Source of the DNA: a virus
Length of the DNA stretch: 26,010 nt
Strand: one strand, 5' to 3'
Virus record (IMG/VR): IMGVR_UViG_3300036985_002275
Span: 1 to 26,010 of that record
Below are positions 15,682 to 23,067 of the stretch, in pieces. The position numbers were made by a program, and so were the translations under genes. The notes below the pieces were generated by a model that made no database searches, had not been told where the DNA came from, and saw nothing but the letters and a program-made list of their open reading frames with translations. Each line of letters starts with the position of its first letter. The stretch's first letter is position 1.

Positions 15682-16440
15682 ATGCCCCTGTATTCGGCAA
15701 CCAATCCATTGCCTGTAAATATGGAAAGGCGAAGGTTATTTAATCCTAGCAGGATATCTGGATTACAACTTTGGCTAGACGCAACTAAGGGCTTATTTGA
15801 TGCAACAAGTGGTGGCAATCCAGTAACTACGGATGGTGCTACTATTGCCAGATGGGAAGATCAGAGCAGTAGCGGATATAGTGTTACCCAAAATACTGAA
15901 GCAAATAAACCAATCTTAAAAACAGGAATCAAAAACTCTAAAAATGTCATTCGGTTTGATGGCAGTAATGATATTCTTGTGTCTGGAAATATACCCGACA
16001 ATAATTTGCTGACCTTAACGGCTTTTGTGGTTGCAAATCCAATAGGTTTAGGGGGTGGCAGCGCAGGAAGGATGTTTGAAAGAGGTTCTAATGTAATTAA
16101 TTTATTTATGTTTTTTGGCAGTGGTATCTCAATGATTGGAGGAGGTGGGCAAGTGAGTGGAGGTTCGGCTCCAATAGGTAGCTTTTATTTATTTGGAGCA
16201 AGACTGAGCGGAGTTGGCAGTTTAACCACAACCTTGAGAATAAATAAATCTTTAGTTGCAACCGGCAATACAAGTTCTGCACTTAGTACGGCCAATACAA
16301 CTTATCAAATAGGAAATCGGACAGACGCAGCCAGAGGATTTAATGGGGACATCGCAGAACTAATTATCTATAATCAATCTCTAACAACAGAACAAATTAA
16401 CAGCGTAGAGGCCTACTTGTCCTCCAAGTGGGGATTCTAA
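15682..16440 (+). CDS. LamG/concanavalin-like lectin-domain protein
   Basis: A 252-residue protein with one concanavalin A-like (LamG type) beta-sandwich: ISGLQLWLDATKG near the start, WEDQSSSGYSVTQN, VIRFDGSNDILV, and the end pattern FNGDIAELIIYNQSL followed by INSVEAYLSSKWGF. These are the standard landmarks of such domains in phage and bacterial surface proteins that bind glycans. No signal peptide is present, as expected for a virion part. A strong GGAGGGG precedes the ATG. The DNA of this gene is visibly richer in A and T than its neighbours, which suggests it was gained separately. It probably works with the fibre-like protein before it in host surface binding. Confidence 0.8.
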   Translation: MPLYSATNPLPVNMERRRLFNPSRISGLQLWLDATKGLFDATSGGNPVTTDGATIARWEDQSSSGYSVTQNTEANKPILKTGIKNSKNVIRFDGSNDILVSGNIPDNNLLTLTAFVVANPIGLGGGSAGRMFERGSNVINLFMFFGSGISMIGGGGQVSGGSAPIGSFYLFGARLSGVGSLTTTLRINKSLVATGNTSSALSTANTTYQIGNRTDAARGFNGDIAELIIYNQSLTTEQINSVEAYLSSKWGF

Positions 16441-16565
16441 TGCCCCTCCTCCTTCTCGCTCTCCTGCTCTGTTCCTGCTCGCCACGCCCAGTAGATAACA
16501 CAGGGCTTCCAAGGTATTCAGAAATGCAAGCGGCCGAGGACGCAGGCAAGACACCGAGCAAGTAG
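16440..16565 (+). CDS. 41-residue lipoprotein (Rz1-like, tentative)
   Basis: A short frame starting in the stop of the lectin gene (TAATG). It encodes MPLLLLALLLCSCSPRP and then a polar tail ending KTPSK. The hydrophobic N-terminus with LCSC (10-13) is a plausible lipoprotein signal, with lipidation at Cys13. A tiny outer-membrane lipoprotein of this kind resembles Rz1-type o-spanins, but no overlapping i-spanin is seen here, and a better spanin pair exists at 23851-24223. It could instead act in superinfection exclusion. It is too short for certainty. Confidence 0.55.
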   Translation: MPLLLLALLLCSCSPRPVDNTGLPRYSEMQAAEDAGKTPSK

Positions 16566-16572
16566 AGCCAGT

Positions 16573-16713
16573 ATGACGCATCAATACACTTATGAGGATT
16601 TCATGTCCTCGCTCAAATGGCTTGAGGCCGAGGGCTACATAGAGAAGTTTTACGACACCAACGGCGATCTATGCGTTCGTGTGTGCGAAGGGGCAGAGGA
16701 TTGTGAAGTATGA
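16573..16713 (+). CDS. 46-residue unknown protein
   Basis: A short frame, MTHQYTYEDFMSSLKWLEAE onward, with an N-terminal helix, a turn at DTNGD and a C-terminal strand containing three Cys (LCVRVCEGAEDCEV). It starts seven bases after the lipoprotein stop and ends in an ATGA overlap with the next gene, so it is well placed in the operon. I do not recognise it. Confidence 0.5.
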   Translation: MTHQYTYEDFMSSLKWLEAEGYIEKFYDTNGDLCVRVCEGAEDCEV

Positions 16714-16964
16714 GCGCAGACCAAGTGGCTGATTTAAGAGAGAGACTTGCTAGGATTGAGGAACGGCAGACCAATATAATCTCGATTTTGGAACGCCACA
16801 CTAGCGAGTTGGCTCAATGGACAAGCAAGATTAACAGCAAGGTGGACACCCTTGAGAGGGAGTCGCACACCATTAAAACCAAACTTTGGCTAGTAGCCCT
16901 AGTGTCGGGAGCGGTATTTTCTACGATCTGGGAATTGATTAAGGTGCGGGTGTTCCCACGATAA
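16710..16964 (+). CDS. Coiled-coil protein with C-terminal membrane anchor (XhlA-like)
   Basis: An 84-residue protein: about 55 residues of heptad-patterned coiled coil (VADLRERLARIEERQTNIIS, then ELAQWTSKINSKVDTLERES), followed by a single membrane helix (LWLVALVSGAVFSTIWELI, about 59-77) and a short basic tail. This is the architecture of the haemolysin XhlA family, small proteins that work with holins in phage lysis. Beside the lipoprotein gene it could be a second membrane-acting set placed among the tail genes. A structural or exclusion role is also possible. Confidence 0.6.
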   Translation: MSADQVADLRERLARIEERQTNIISILERHTSELAQWTSKINSKVDTLERESHTIKTKLWLVALVSGAVFSTIWELIKVRVFPR

Positions 16965-16986
16965 TTTGACACAAGCAAAGGAGATT

Positions 16987-17022
16987 ATGCAAAACACACT
17001 TTCTAACGAGGTTTCAATCTAA
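16987..17022 (+). CDS. 11-residue leader peptide before the tail-tube gene
   Basis: A mini-frame MQNTLSNEVSI and stop, with a good AAAGGAG five bases before its ATG. Its TAA shares a base with the ATG of the next gene (TAATG at 17020-17024). The tail-tube gene itself has only a GAGG. The arrangement looks like translational coupling that raises or times expression of an abundant protein. The peptide probably has no function of its own. Confidence 0.45.
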   Translation: MQNTLSNEVSI

Positions 17023-17369
17023 TGGCGGCCGTCACGATTGGCACGGCGGGCTTGTCTTTCGGCTTGGTTGCTGAAGCTGGCATCGGGCTGGTTCAGAGCT
17101 TCTCAGAGGCTCGTAATGTTGAGAAGAATGAAGTCCGCAATAACGCCGGCGATATAGTTGCTATCGGATACTATAACGCCACAACCTCCTACTCCCTCTC
17201 GGTTGCCATTACCGGCTCTTACAATGTGACTGCTGGGGCGGCTCTTGCGGCCTTGGCGAATGCAACCACCCTCGGAACTACCCGCATCGACTCCATCACG
17301 CTGAACAAGAGCAACGATGCGTTTGTGACCCTCGATATCTCGGCTACTGGCTATCCGAATGTAAGTTAA
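17022..17369 (+). CDS. Putative major tail (tube) protein
   Basis: A 115-residue, Ala/Thr/Ser-rich beta-type protein located two genes before the frameshifted chaperone and upstream of the tape measure, where siphoviruses carry the tail tube gene. The pattern EARNVEKNEVRNNAGDIVAI followed by alternating strands (TSYSLSVAITGSY) and a helix (TAGAALAALANA), ending in FVTLDISATGY, fits a small tail-tube fold. It is shorter than usual (150-250 residues), so it may be a minimal tube protein. A hairpin lies directly behind it. No homology search was made; position and pattern are the grounds. Confidence 0.6.
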   Translation: MAAVTIGTAGLSFGLVAEAGIGLVQSFSEARNVEKNEVRNNAGDIVAIGYYNATTSYSLSVAITGSYNVTAGAALAALANATTLGTTRIDSITLNKSNDAFVTLDISATGYPNVS

Positions 17370-17404
17370 AGAGGTTCTAAACCTCTTAATGAAATCCTAA
17401 ACTT
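17369..17404 (+). other. Hairpin plus GAAATCC element before a start lacking Shine-Dalgarno
   Basis: A perfect 8-base-pair stem (17369-17376 with 17380-17387) with a CTA loop lies just behind the tail-tube stop. It has no T tract, so it is a weak terminator at most; it may protect mRNA 3' ends. Three bases later comes GAAATCCTA (17391-17399), then the ATG at 17405. The same order of hairpin, three bases, GAAATCCTA and start codon is seen at 23043-23068. Confidence 0.6.
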
Positions 17405-17779
17405 ATGACCGAAGCCTATTGGGGAACGACTAACATAAAAGTGGCTAGTGCCGTTGCTTCCTTTGGGGCAAAGCCAAGACAGCTAGACCCAGTAACGAGG
17501 ACTATAAAAGAGGATGGAAGCACCCAAGCAACCTTCTGGTTCGAGGCTGGGGCAGGGGCAGAGGCAAGGGCAGAAATGGAGCGACCTTGGTCAGAAATGA
17601 AAAGCGACCTAGAAAGCCCCATTCGATATGTTCGAGCGGCCTTGGAGAACCGAGAAACCTTCTTGGGGCTTCTCAAGAGGGCGGTTCCGGTGCGGGTGAT
17701 ACAAAGGGGCGGGCAAACTCTACTCATCTCAGAAAACGCAACCTCGGAACAAAGAAGGGCAATCCTAAAGCATCTATGA
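17405..17779 (+). CDS. Unknown tail-region protein
   Basis: A 124-residue protein between tail tube and chaperone. N-terminus MTEAYWGTTNIKVASAVASF, a central acidic helix (GAEARAEMERPWSEMKSDLE), and a C-terminal basic part (LLKRAVPVRVIQRGGQTLLIS). I do not recognise a family. No purine-rich ribosome site precedes the ATG. Its stop overlaps the chaperone start (ATGA). Position suggests a role in tail assembly. Confidence 0.6.
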   Translation: MTEAYWGTTNIKVASAVASFGAKPRQLDPVTRTIKEDGSTQATFWFEAGAGAEARAEMERPWSEMKSDLESPIRYVRAALENRETFLGLLKRAVPVRVIQRGGQTLLISENATSEQRRAILKHL

Positions 17780-18156
17780 ACATATCCCTCGACGAAGAAC
17801 TAAACTCGGCCTTTATATCCCCAGACAAGGAATATATGGGGCAAAAACTTGCCCCTTACACGGAAGGCTCAAGACTACTCCTTTTACAAGTAAGGGATGA
17901 TAACGACTCATCGATCTACTTTATCTGGTCGTTCATCTATATGCACATCCAGATTGCCAAGGGCAGGAAAGAGGCGATCAAACTGGCTTGGAATCGGGAC
18001 TTGTTTCGTGAGAAGATTATGGATTTTATTGAGGGCAAGACAGAGGCAGATCGAGATGCGGCTACCCAAATCGTCTCTAACATCTTGGACGAAGCCCAGA
18101 AAGGCAAGGTGGAGGCCATCCCAGCCCCCCATCAGCCCGACTTGGGAAACGCCTAA
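17776..18156 (+). CDS. Tail assembly chaperone G (zero-frame product)
   Basis: A 126-residue protein (from the ATGA at 17776; the frame is open further upstream inside another gene). It has N-terminal strand/turn elements (FISPDKEYMGQKLAPYTEGS), a helical middle (WSFIYMHIQIAKGRKEAIKL) and a second helical part rich in acidic residues (ADRDAATQIVSNILDEAQKG). It stands before the tape measure, where lambda has G. The last zero-frame codons contain a -1 slippery heptamer, so most ribosomes make this short form and a few make the longer GT form. G-type chaperones coat the tape measure protein during tail building. Confidence 0.8.
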   Translation: MNISLDEELNSAFISPDKEYMGQKLAPYTEGSRLLLLQVRDDNDSSIYFIWSFIYMHIQIAKGRKEAIKLAWNRDLFREKIMDFIEGKTEADRDAATQIVSNILDEAQKGKVEAIPAPHQPDLGNA

Positions 18157-18362
18157 CGCCAGCGGGAACAGCGAGCTTCGTGTTCTCGTTGGCAGAAAAA
18201 ACAGGATGGAGCGTGGATTATATATTATGGGAGTTGCCTCTCGCCCTTATGACGCAAGCGAGCCACGCCTATCTATGGATGAATGGGGTAAAGTGTCGCA
18301 AGGTTGGGGGCGTAGCGGGGGAAGAATTAGTGAACCTAGAAAAACTGCTAGGACTAACTTAA
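17776..18362 (+). CDS. Tail assembly chaperone GT (programmed -1 frameshift product)
   Basis: Ribosomes that slip back one base at 18144-18150 leave the G frame and read an open -1 frame from 18150 to the TAA at 18360-18362. This adds 70 residues (RLTPAGTASFVFSLAEKTGW and on, through YILWELPLALM and HAYLWMNG) and gives a protein of about 195 residues. The added part has no plausible independent start with a ribosome site and is typical of a T domain, which in lambda recruits tail-tube subunits while the G part binds the tape measure. Coordinates span both frames. Confidence 0.8.
18144..18150 (+). other. -1 ribosomal slippery site G GGA AAC
   Basis: The heptamer GGGAAAC is in the zero-frame phase X XXY YYZ (codons TTG GGA AAC), two codons before the G stop TAA at 18154-18156. 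Lambda uses the closely similar GGGAAAG. Seven bases downstream, GCCA (18158-18161) can pair with TGGC (18190-18193) and CGAG (18172-18175) with CTCG (18185-18188), a weak possible stimulating structure. Confidence 0.85.
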
Positions 18363-18378
18363 CATAAAGAAGAAGTTT

Positions 18379-19155
18379 ATGGGCAATCTATTTAAGCTAG
18401 ATGTGAGGGAGTTTAATAGGACGATTGACCTATACCTAGACCTAACACGCCGAGACAGAATCAACGAACTAAACCGCAGAGCGGCCAACATTTGTGCGAG
18501 GGCAAGCAAACTGACAGACAAAGCAGACCCAGAAAAGATTTCTGATGATATGAAGGCAATCGAAACCGTTACCGCTTCTTATGTTAAAACAACAAAGAAG
18601 AGGGGCGAGTATGTTGCATTGAGTAAGGGTGGAAAGACTACCCAGAAAAAGGCAACTGTTAATTATATGGGTAGCCAAGAGGCTTTTAAGATTGCGAATT
18701 GGAGACTTGCCAGAGGAAAGAGATTAGGATTCTACAACAAGTTCCCAGCTAAATTAGCGGGGCCGGGTAAGGGTAAAAAGGGTGGAACGGCAAGCCAGTT
18801 CTATAATAAGTTTGTTAAGCGAGCAAGATCATCTGCTGGATATATTGCCGCAGGGTGGTTGCCCCCATTCTATCATTTCAGCAGAAAGACCATTGGAAAA
18901 ACAATTCAACCCGACAATGTTCTATTAAAGTTCTTTAGGGCGTTAAGGGGGAGTGCGGGACTAGGTTATGGAATTGACAATGTTTTTGCGGCTGGCGATT
19001 TGGTTAAGGCAGTATTTGTTAATGCGGCGGCTGGCGTGGCAAAGATCGGGCCTCGTGCGCTACAAAATGCAATTAACGAAGAAGAGGCAGATATGAAGAT
19101 AAAGATTGCACAGGAGCAACAGAAGATTGCTGACAAGGTTAATAGAAGAAGGTAA
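18379..19155 (+). CDS. Unknown basic protein before the tape measure
   Basis: A 258-residue, Lys/Arg-rich protein. The beginning (LDVREFNRTIDLYLDLTRRD) and the helical RINELNRRAANICARASKLT recall HK97 gp10-like tail proteins, but the rest (GKGKKGGTASQFYNKFVKRA, SSAGYIAAGWLPPFY, and a helical Glu-rich end) is not familiar. It follows the GT frame by 16 bases with AGAAGAAG before the ATG. Its site between chaperone and tape measure suggests a minor tail or tail assembly protein. I give no specific function. Confidence 0.6.
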   Translation: MGNLFKLDVREFNRTIDLYLDLTRRDRINELNRRAANICARASKLTDKADPEKISDDMKAIETVTASYVKTTKKRGEYVALSKGGKTTQKKATVNYMGSQEAFKIANWRLARGKRLGFYNKFPAKLAGPGKGKKGGTASQFYNKFVKRARSSAGYIAAGWLPPFYHFSRKTIGKTIQPDNVLLKFFRALRGSAGLGYGIDNVFAAGDLVKAVFVNAAAGVAKIGPRALQNAINEEEADMKIKIAQEQQKIADKVNRRR

Positions 19156-19160
19156 TATAT

Positions 19161-20462
19161 ATGGCTTTTGTATTAAAAGGAGAGATCGAGATTGACGGAC
19201 GCAAAGCCACGACTGGATTGCGAGGAGTCCAGAAGGAGGCCACAAAGACAGCAGACACATTCAAGCAATCTAATGCCTCTGCTCAAAAGCTGGGTAAGAC
19301 ACTTGTTAGTCTTGGGCTTAATGCGGGTAAAGCAGGGACATCCCTCGGAATGTTGGCAAGGCTTGGAACTGGAGGAATCTTTGGATACGCCGCACTCGGA
19401 GCGATGAACAAGTTTGGGGAAACCGTCAAACAAGCCTCAACCGACTACTACTCAGCACAAAAGGATTTGGCTGATGCCTTTGAGACATCTTTTAAAAGCA
19501 CTAGCGTTGACCAAGCACAATCGGCACTAGAAAGAACGGAATCAACCATTGAATCGTTGAGGGGTAAAATAACTCAACTCGGCCCTATGGCCGGAATAAT
19601 GAAGGGGATTGAAAAATTATTTAACCTTGATCTTGGTGTGTCCAGCACAGAGAAAACACTCAAAGACACTCAATCACTTTTAGATGCAGAAATGCAGTTG
19701 CTTGCGACAAGAAAAGAAGAAGAAAGGATAACAAAGCAAGGCAAAGAAGAAGCAGAAAATACAGAGCGAACAGTTAAACAAAATAAGATACTTCGTCAGC
19801 TAGGTGCGATAAGAAATAAGACGCAAGCAGATTTTGTTACCGATGCAAAGGCAGAATTGCAATTAGCACAATATCAGCTTGATTTAATAAATCAGCAGAT
19901 AGAGCAATTATACGAGTTAAAAAATGTTGGTGTAAATATAAAACTTATTGATGATCTCACCAGAAAAGGCAGAGAAAAAGATTTAGAGGTAGCTCAAAAA
20001 AGATTATCACTTGAGCAAGCCTCTGAAAAGAAAAAAGCTGATGTTGCAAAAGTAGCAACAGAAGCAGGCGGTGGCGTGCTTGGTGCAAGCAAAGCTGGCA
20101 GACAAGCCCTTGATTTAGCAAGAAAACAAAGGGAGAGACAACTCAAGACAGAGAATTTTAAGGTTGCAGAGAAGATTGCTCCAACCCAGAGGGACAGAGA
20201 AAAGCTGGCCGCCCAACAGGCCGCAGGGGAAATGCCGTCTTTAGGCGAGCAGATTCGGGGCGGGTTAAGCGGGGTTGACCCATCACAGCTTGCAAGGGAA
20301 TCGGCCGCAAGCAAGTTTGAGAAGGATAGGGCTATAAGGTCTGGATTGGGGCAACCATCGTCCCCCAGCATGGGCGAGGAGCAAAGCACTTTAAGCAAAG
20401 AAACCTTACAAGCAATACAGACATTGGTTGAACTTATGAAATCCGGAACGGTGGTAAAATAA
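19161..20462 (+). CDS. Tape measure protein (short)
   Basis: A 433-residue protein directly behind the chaperones. It starts with a short strand (FVLKGEIEIDGRKATTGLRG), a helix of the kind seen at the start of many tape measures (EATKTADTFKQSNASAQKLG), then a Gly/Ala-rich hydrophobic stretch (about 45-85: GKTLVSLGLNAGKAGTSLGM and beyond) and long charged coiled coils (about 150-370). It sets tail length and is ejected with the DNA. With the usual relation of about 0.15 nm per residue, it would fit a short tail near 65 nm (inference). No lysozyme or peptidase domain is seen. The middle (19700-20050) is AT-rich. Confidence 0.75.
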   Translation: MAFVLKGEIEIDGRKATTGLRGVQKEATKTADTFKQSNASAQKLGKTLVSLGLNAGKAGTSLGMLARLGTGGIFGYAALGAMNKFGETVKQASTDYYSAQKDLADAFETSFKSTSVDQAQSALERTESTIESLRGKITQLGPMAGIMKGIEKLFNLDLGVSSTEKTLKDTQSLLDAEMQLLATRKEEERITKQGKEEAENTERTVKQNKILRQLGAIRNKTQADFVTDAKAELQLAQYQLDLINQQIEQLYELKNVGVNIKLIDDLTRKGREKDLEVAQKRLSLEQASEKKKADVAKVATEAGGGVLGASKAGRQALDLARKQRERQLKTENFKVAEKIAPTQRDREKLAAQQAAGEMPSLGEQIRGGLSGVDPSQLARESAASKFEKDRAIRSGLGQPSSPSMGEEQSTLSKETLQAIQTLVELMKSGTVVK

Positions 20463-20463
20463 T

Positions 20464-21108
20464 ATGGCAAGTCTAGTCATCGGCTCGGCAATCGACTCAA
20501 AGGTATTGCAAAGGCAAAACTTTAACAAAGAACCGAATGGCCTAGAAACAATCATTGAGGCCTATGCCATTCAGACGGCAAACAGAGATGCGGTTGTCCC
20601 AGAAAAGAACACGCTTCATTCTGCCTTTTCGTCATCTACAAAAAAATACTCTAGAATGGTTGTCGAGTCTGTTGTAACAGAAGAACAAGACGGTGGAATA
20701 ACTCAAATGCTGGTTACTTATGTTGGTCTAACTACATCGACTGGGTTGCCCCCAGCCATCGTAAGGCTTATCCCTGCGGCTGACAAGGGAGTTTACGGCC
20801 CACCCTTAGTGATTGAGGCAGAGTATGTGACCGATGTAAGCGAAACAGAGTTTATGGCTATGCAATTATCGAAAGGCAGCGGCCTAGAAAGAGTTGCGAT
20901 CTTTTCTCCTACAATAAAAATGCCAGAATCTATCAATGGAACAGTAATGCCAAAAGACCCAAGATCAGCTTTTTTCCAAGCAGGCACAGGGGCGATAGCT
21001 AATTATCTTGGCTACTGCGTTTTGTCTGTGTCTTGTGAGAAGCGTGGGATTTTCTTGGTTGCCAGAAACACCTATGCCGAAGTTGAGCAAATCGCCTTTA
21101 TAAGATAG
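20464..21108 (+). CDS. Distal tail-region protein, unknown
   Basis: A 214-residue, mainly beta-type protein: LETIIEAYAIQTANRD, a stretch of strands (YSRMVVESVVTEEQDGGITQ, QMLVTYVGLT), PAIVRLIPAADKGVYGPPLV, and a C-terminal YLGYCVLSVSCEKRGIFLVA. It directly follows the tape measure by one base, where siphoviruses keep distal tail/baseplate genes. I do not recognise a family. No good Shine-Dalgarno is seen, so it may be coupled to the tape measure. Confidence 0.6.
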   Translation: MASLVIGSAIDSKVLQRQNFNKEPNGLETIIEAYAIQTANRDAVVPEKNTLHSAFSSSTKKYSRMVVESVVTEEQDGGITQMLVTYVGLTTSTGLPPAIVRLIPAADKGVYGPPLVIEAEYVTDVSETEFMAMQLSKGSGLERVAIFSPTIKMPESINGTVMPKDPRSAFFQAGTGAIANYLGYCVLSVSCEKRGIFLVARNTYAEVEQIAFIR

Positions 21109-21116
21109 GAAATTAA

Positions 21117-21377
21117 ATGAGAGAGAACCAACTTAACGAATTGCAGGGTGTGTCTATTCTTACCAAAGACTTTTTCAATAAACTTATAAGAAGAATTGAA
21201 AGCACAAAGCCTTTAGCTGGGGCTAACATAACAATTAAGCAAGAAGAGAATGGCATATTGATTTCTGGTGGTGGCGGTGTCGGTAGCGTTGCAGATTATT
21301 CTGCAATCACTCTGAATGTATGCTCTAATGGAGAACCAGCCGAAATCCTTGTGCTTGGCAAACCAGTTGAGGAGTAA
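21117..21377 (+). CDS. Small tail-region protein, unknown
   Basis: An 86-residue protein: helical N-terminal half (LTKDFFNKLIRRIESTKPLA), then a glycine-rich turn with ANITIKQEENGILISGGGGV, ending in ALN-type strands (AEILVLGKPVEE). AGGA before the ATG supports the start. The ITIKQ-x-NGI-x-ISGGGG pattern looks like a small structural adaptor of fibre-carrying phages. Function is not known. Confidence 0.55.
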   Translation: MRENQLNELQGVSILTKDFFNKLIRRIESTKPLAGANITIKQEENGILISGGGGVGSVADYSAITLNVCSNGEPAEILVLGKPVEE

Positions 21378-21398
21378 TTGACATAAAGGAACACTTAA
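21378..21398 (+). promoter_or_regulatory. Recurring junction element TTGACA-N13/15-ATG (example of nine)
   Basis: TTGACA at 21378-21383, then 15 bases including AAAGGA, then ATG. The same geometry recurs: TTGACA at 2184, 5606, 13170, 16966 and 23658; TTAACA at 14408 and 18359; TAAACA at 6698; each ends 13-15 bases before an ATG. In seven of the nine the upstream stop codon (TGA or TAA) is part of the element, or directly abuts it. A sigma70 -35 box would have this sequence, but no -10 box lies 16-18 bases away, so a promoter role is not supported. Confidence 0.5.
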
Positions 21399-23039
21399 AT
21401 GGCTCAAAGTTTAGACATCTACATTGACACAACCAATGGAAACCTAGTGGCCGCAGGGTCAGCTAGGAATGGAACGCTCCCGACTCTTACTCGAAACGAC
21501 TCCTACAATCTGCGAGTTCGTTTGCAGGAAAGAGACCAAACAGGACTCCTTCGAGATTTAGACACAACAGGCTCTTCAATTAAGTTGGGCATCGGTAGTA
21601 TTGATGGAGACCCAACGGACGGACAATTTAAGCTGGTTCTCAATAGTGTAACTTCAAATGCCATCTCTTTCAATGCGACTCCGCTTCAAGTTTATACCTC
21701 TATTTCTGGAATTGCTAGTACCGGCGTTACTGTAACGACCTATGGGAATGAACAATTTGCATACCTAATAACTTCTGCAACACTCGGTACGGCTCTGTCG
21801 TTTGGGGGCGATGCCTTTACTCTTTTCCCCACAAGCTCGGTTCTTGTAAGCACCCGCAGATTCCCAACCGCATCGGTTGCCGCCCAGCAAGTCATTCGTT
21901 TGGTTCGCAATCCAGCCGTGTTTGCAGACACATTCGTTGCCTCGCCTACGGCTGGCGTTGTTTCTTTGACTCAAGTTCAAGATGGTTCTTCAACAAAAAA
22001 TGAAACCTACGATCTGGCAATAGGGTCAGATGCAGAGGGTGGCTCGGTTGTTCTTAATTTTGGAGCTAACTCGACCACGGCTATTCCAGTCGGGGCAAAT
22101 GCCACTAGCTTTACTGAAGCATTGAGTGCTGTAACTGGAATTGGTAGCGGGAATGTAAGCGTAGATGTCGGTAACAATGCTGGGAACTATTCCATTTCAT
22201 TTGTTCGTAACCTTGGGCTAACTAATATCACAACTCCGTTCACCCTAGATGCTAGTGGAGTTATCTTTGGCAACTTCTTGCAATCAGTTGTTACAATGGC
22301 AACCTCCGAGCTTGAGGAATTATTTTCCGAAGCTGGTGCAGATACAATCGCATCGAAGATCGAAGTAAAGCTAACGCAGAACGGAACACCCAAGACAATT
22401 CTTCAGACCGATGTTACAGTCCGTAGGGATTTATTGACTAGCGGTAGTTCCGTTCCGGCCTCACAAGCCAGTTATCTTACCTCTGCCGAGAGCTACGCCG
22501 CCTTTGTTCGCAACTCTACAACTGGCGTAAATTCATCTGGTAAGATTCTTGCTGATTACCTTGCCGTATCCTCTATTGATTGGGATAATAGACAATTAGA
22601 CAATAGCTCTGGTACACATGTTCTTCTTTATGGGACTGGATTGGGCTTTACCAATGTTCCTATGGGATTCTATGGGGCAAGTATTACCGCCCAACCCGCA
22701 AACATCAATGTTGTTTCTGGTCTAATCAATGTGGGATTAGTAGCAAGCGGCGCTACCTACGGAGTGTTGCCTTCTTCACCCCGAACCCTCACAACGACTG
22801 CCTCAATTAACTTCGGGCTAGTGAACTCAAACTCAACTAGCTCAATCACCGCCACAGTCACGGGATGCGCTCTCAACGACATCGTGCTTCTCGGCCTACC
22901 ATCGGTGGTTTGCCAAGGTCTGTCCTTCTTTGGCCATGTTACAACAGGAAACTTGGTGGAGATAGATGCGGTCAATGCGACCAACGGCAACATCACTCAA
23001 TCCGCTCAAACATTTCGAATCACCGTCATCGGTTATTAG
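21399..23039 (+). CDS. Large beta-rich tail fibre / baseplate-type protein
   Basis: A 546-residue protein, rich in Ser, Thr, Val, Gly and Asn. The first 100 residues (MAQSLDIYIDTTNGNLVAAG, LTRNDSYNLRVRLQERD, IKLGIGSIDGDPTDGQF) look like the N-terminal beta domain of upper baseplate (BppU-like) proteins. Repeating beta segments follow (VVLNFGANSTTAIPVGANAT; VSVDVGNNAGNYSISF), and near 365-380 a short helical ASYLTSAESYAAFVRNST segment. The C-terminus is beta-rich again (SSITATVTGCALNDIVLLGL ... TFRITVIGY), like a trimeric tip domain. It is the longest candidate for receptor binding at the tail tip. Confidence 0.65.
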   Translation: MAQSLDIYIDTTNGNLVAAGSARNGTLPTLTRNDSYNLRVRLQERDQTGLLRDLDTTGSSIKLGIGSIDGDPTDGQFKLVLNSVTSNAISFNATPLQVYTSISGIASTGVTVTTYGNEQFAYLITSATLGTALSFGGDAFTLFPTSSVLVSTRRFPTASVAAQQVIRLVRNPAVFADTFVASPTAGVVSLTQVQDGSSTKNETYDLAIGSDAEGGSVVLNFGANSTTAIPVGANATSFTEALSAVTGIGSGNVSVDVGNNAGNYSISFVRNLGLTNITTPFTLDASGVIFGNFLQSVVTMATSELEELFSEAGADTIASKIEVKLTQNGTPKTILQTDVTVRRDLLTSGSSVPASQASYLTSAESYAAFVRNSTTGVNSSGKILADYLAVSSIDWDNRQLDNSSGTHVLLYGTGLGFTNVPMGFYGASITAQPANINVVSGLINVGLVASGATYGVLPSSPRTLTTTASINFGLVNSNSTSSITATVTGCALNDIVLLGLPSVVCQGLSFFGHVTTGNLVEIDAVNATNGNITQSAQTFRITVIGY

Positions 23040-23042
23040 CGC

Positions 23043-23067
23043 AGGGCAGTTGCCCTAACGAAATCCT
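23043..23067 (+). other. Hairpin plus GAAATCCT element before a start lacking Shine-Dalgarno
   Basis: AGGGC (23043-23047) pairs with GCCCT (23052-23056) around an AGTT loop, four bases after the fibre stop. After three bases comes GAAATCCT (23060-23067), which runs directly into the ATG at 23068. No T tract follows. It matches the element at 17369-17404 in order and spacing. Confidence 0.55.

Noticed and set aside
17369-17390. Hairpin after the tail-tube gene as an intrinsic terminator
   Set aside because: The stem is good but there is no T tract after it, and the operon clearly goes on; kept only as a possible mRNA processing or stability element.
17897-18367. A long + strand frame (156 codons) across the chaperone region in the third frame
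   Set aside because: Its product is an Arg/Ser/Trp-rich sequence without fold pattern and it fully overlaps the G and T frames, which have clear structure. It is a shadow frame.
5606-21398. TTGACA hexamers read as -35 promoter boxes
   Set aside because: None of the junction sites inspected has a TATAAT-like sequence 16-18 bases downstream; the ATG falls there instead. They are reported as a junction pattern of unknown role.
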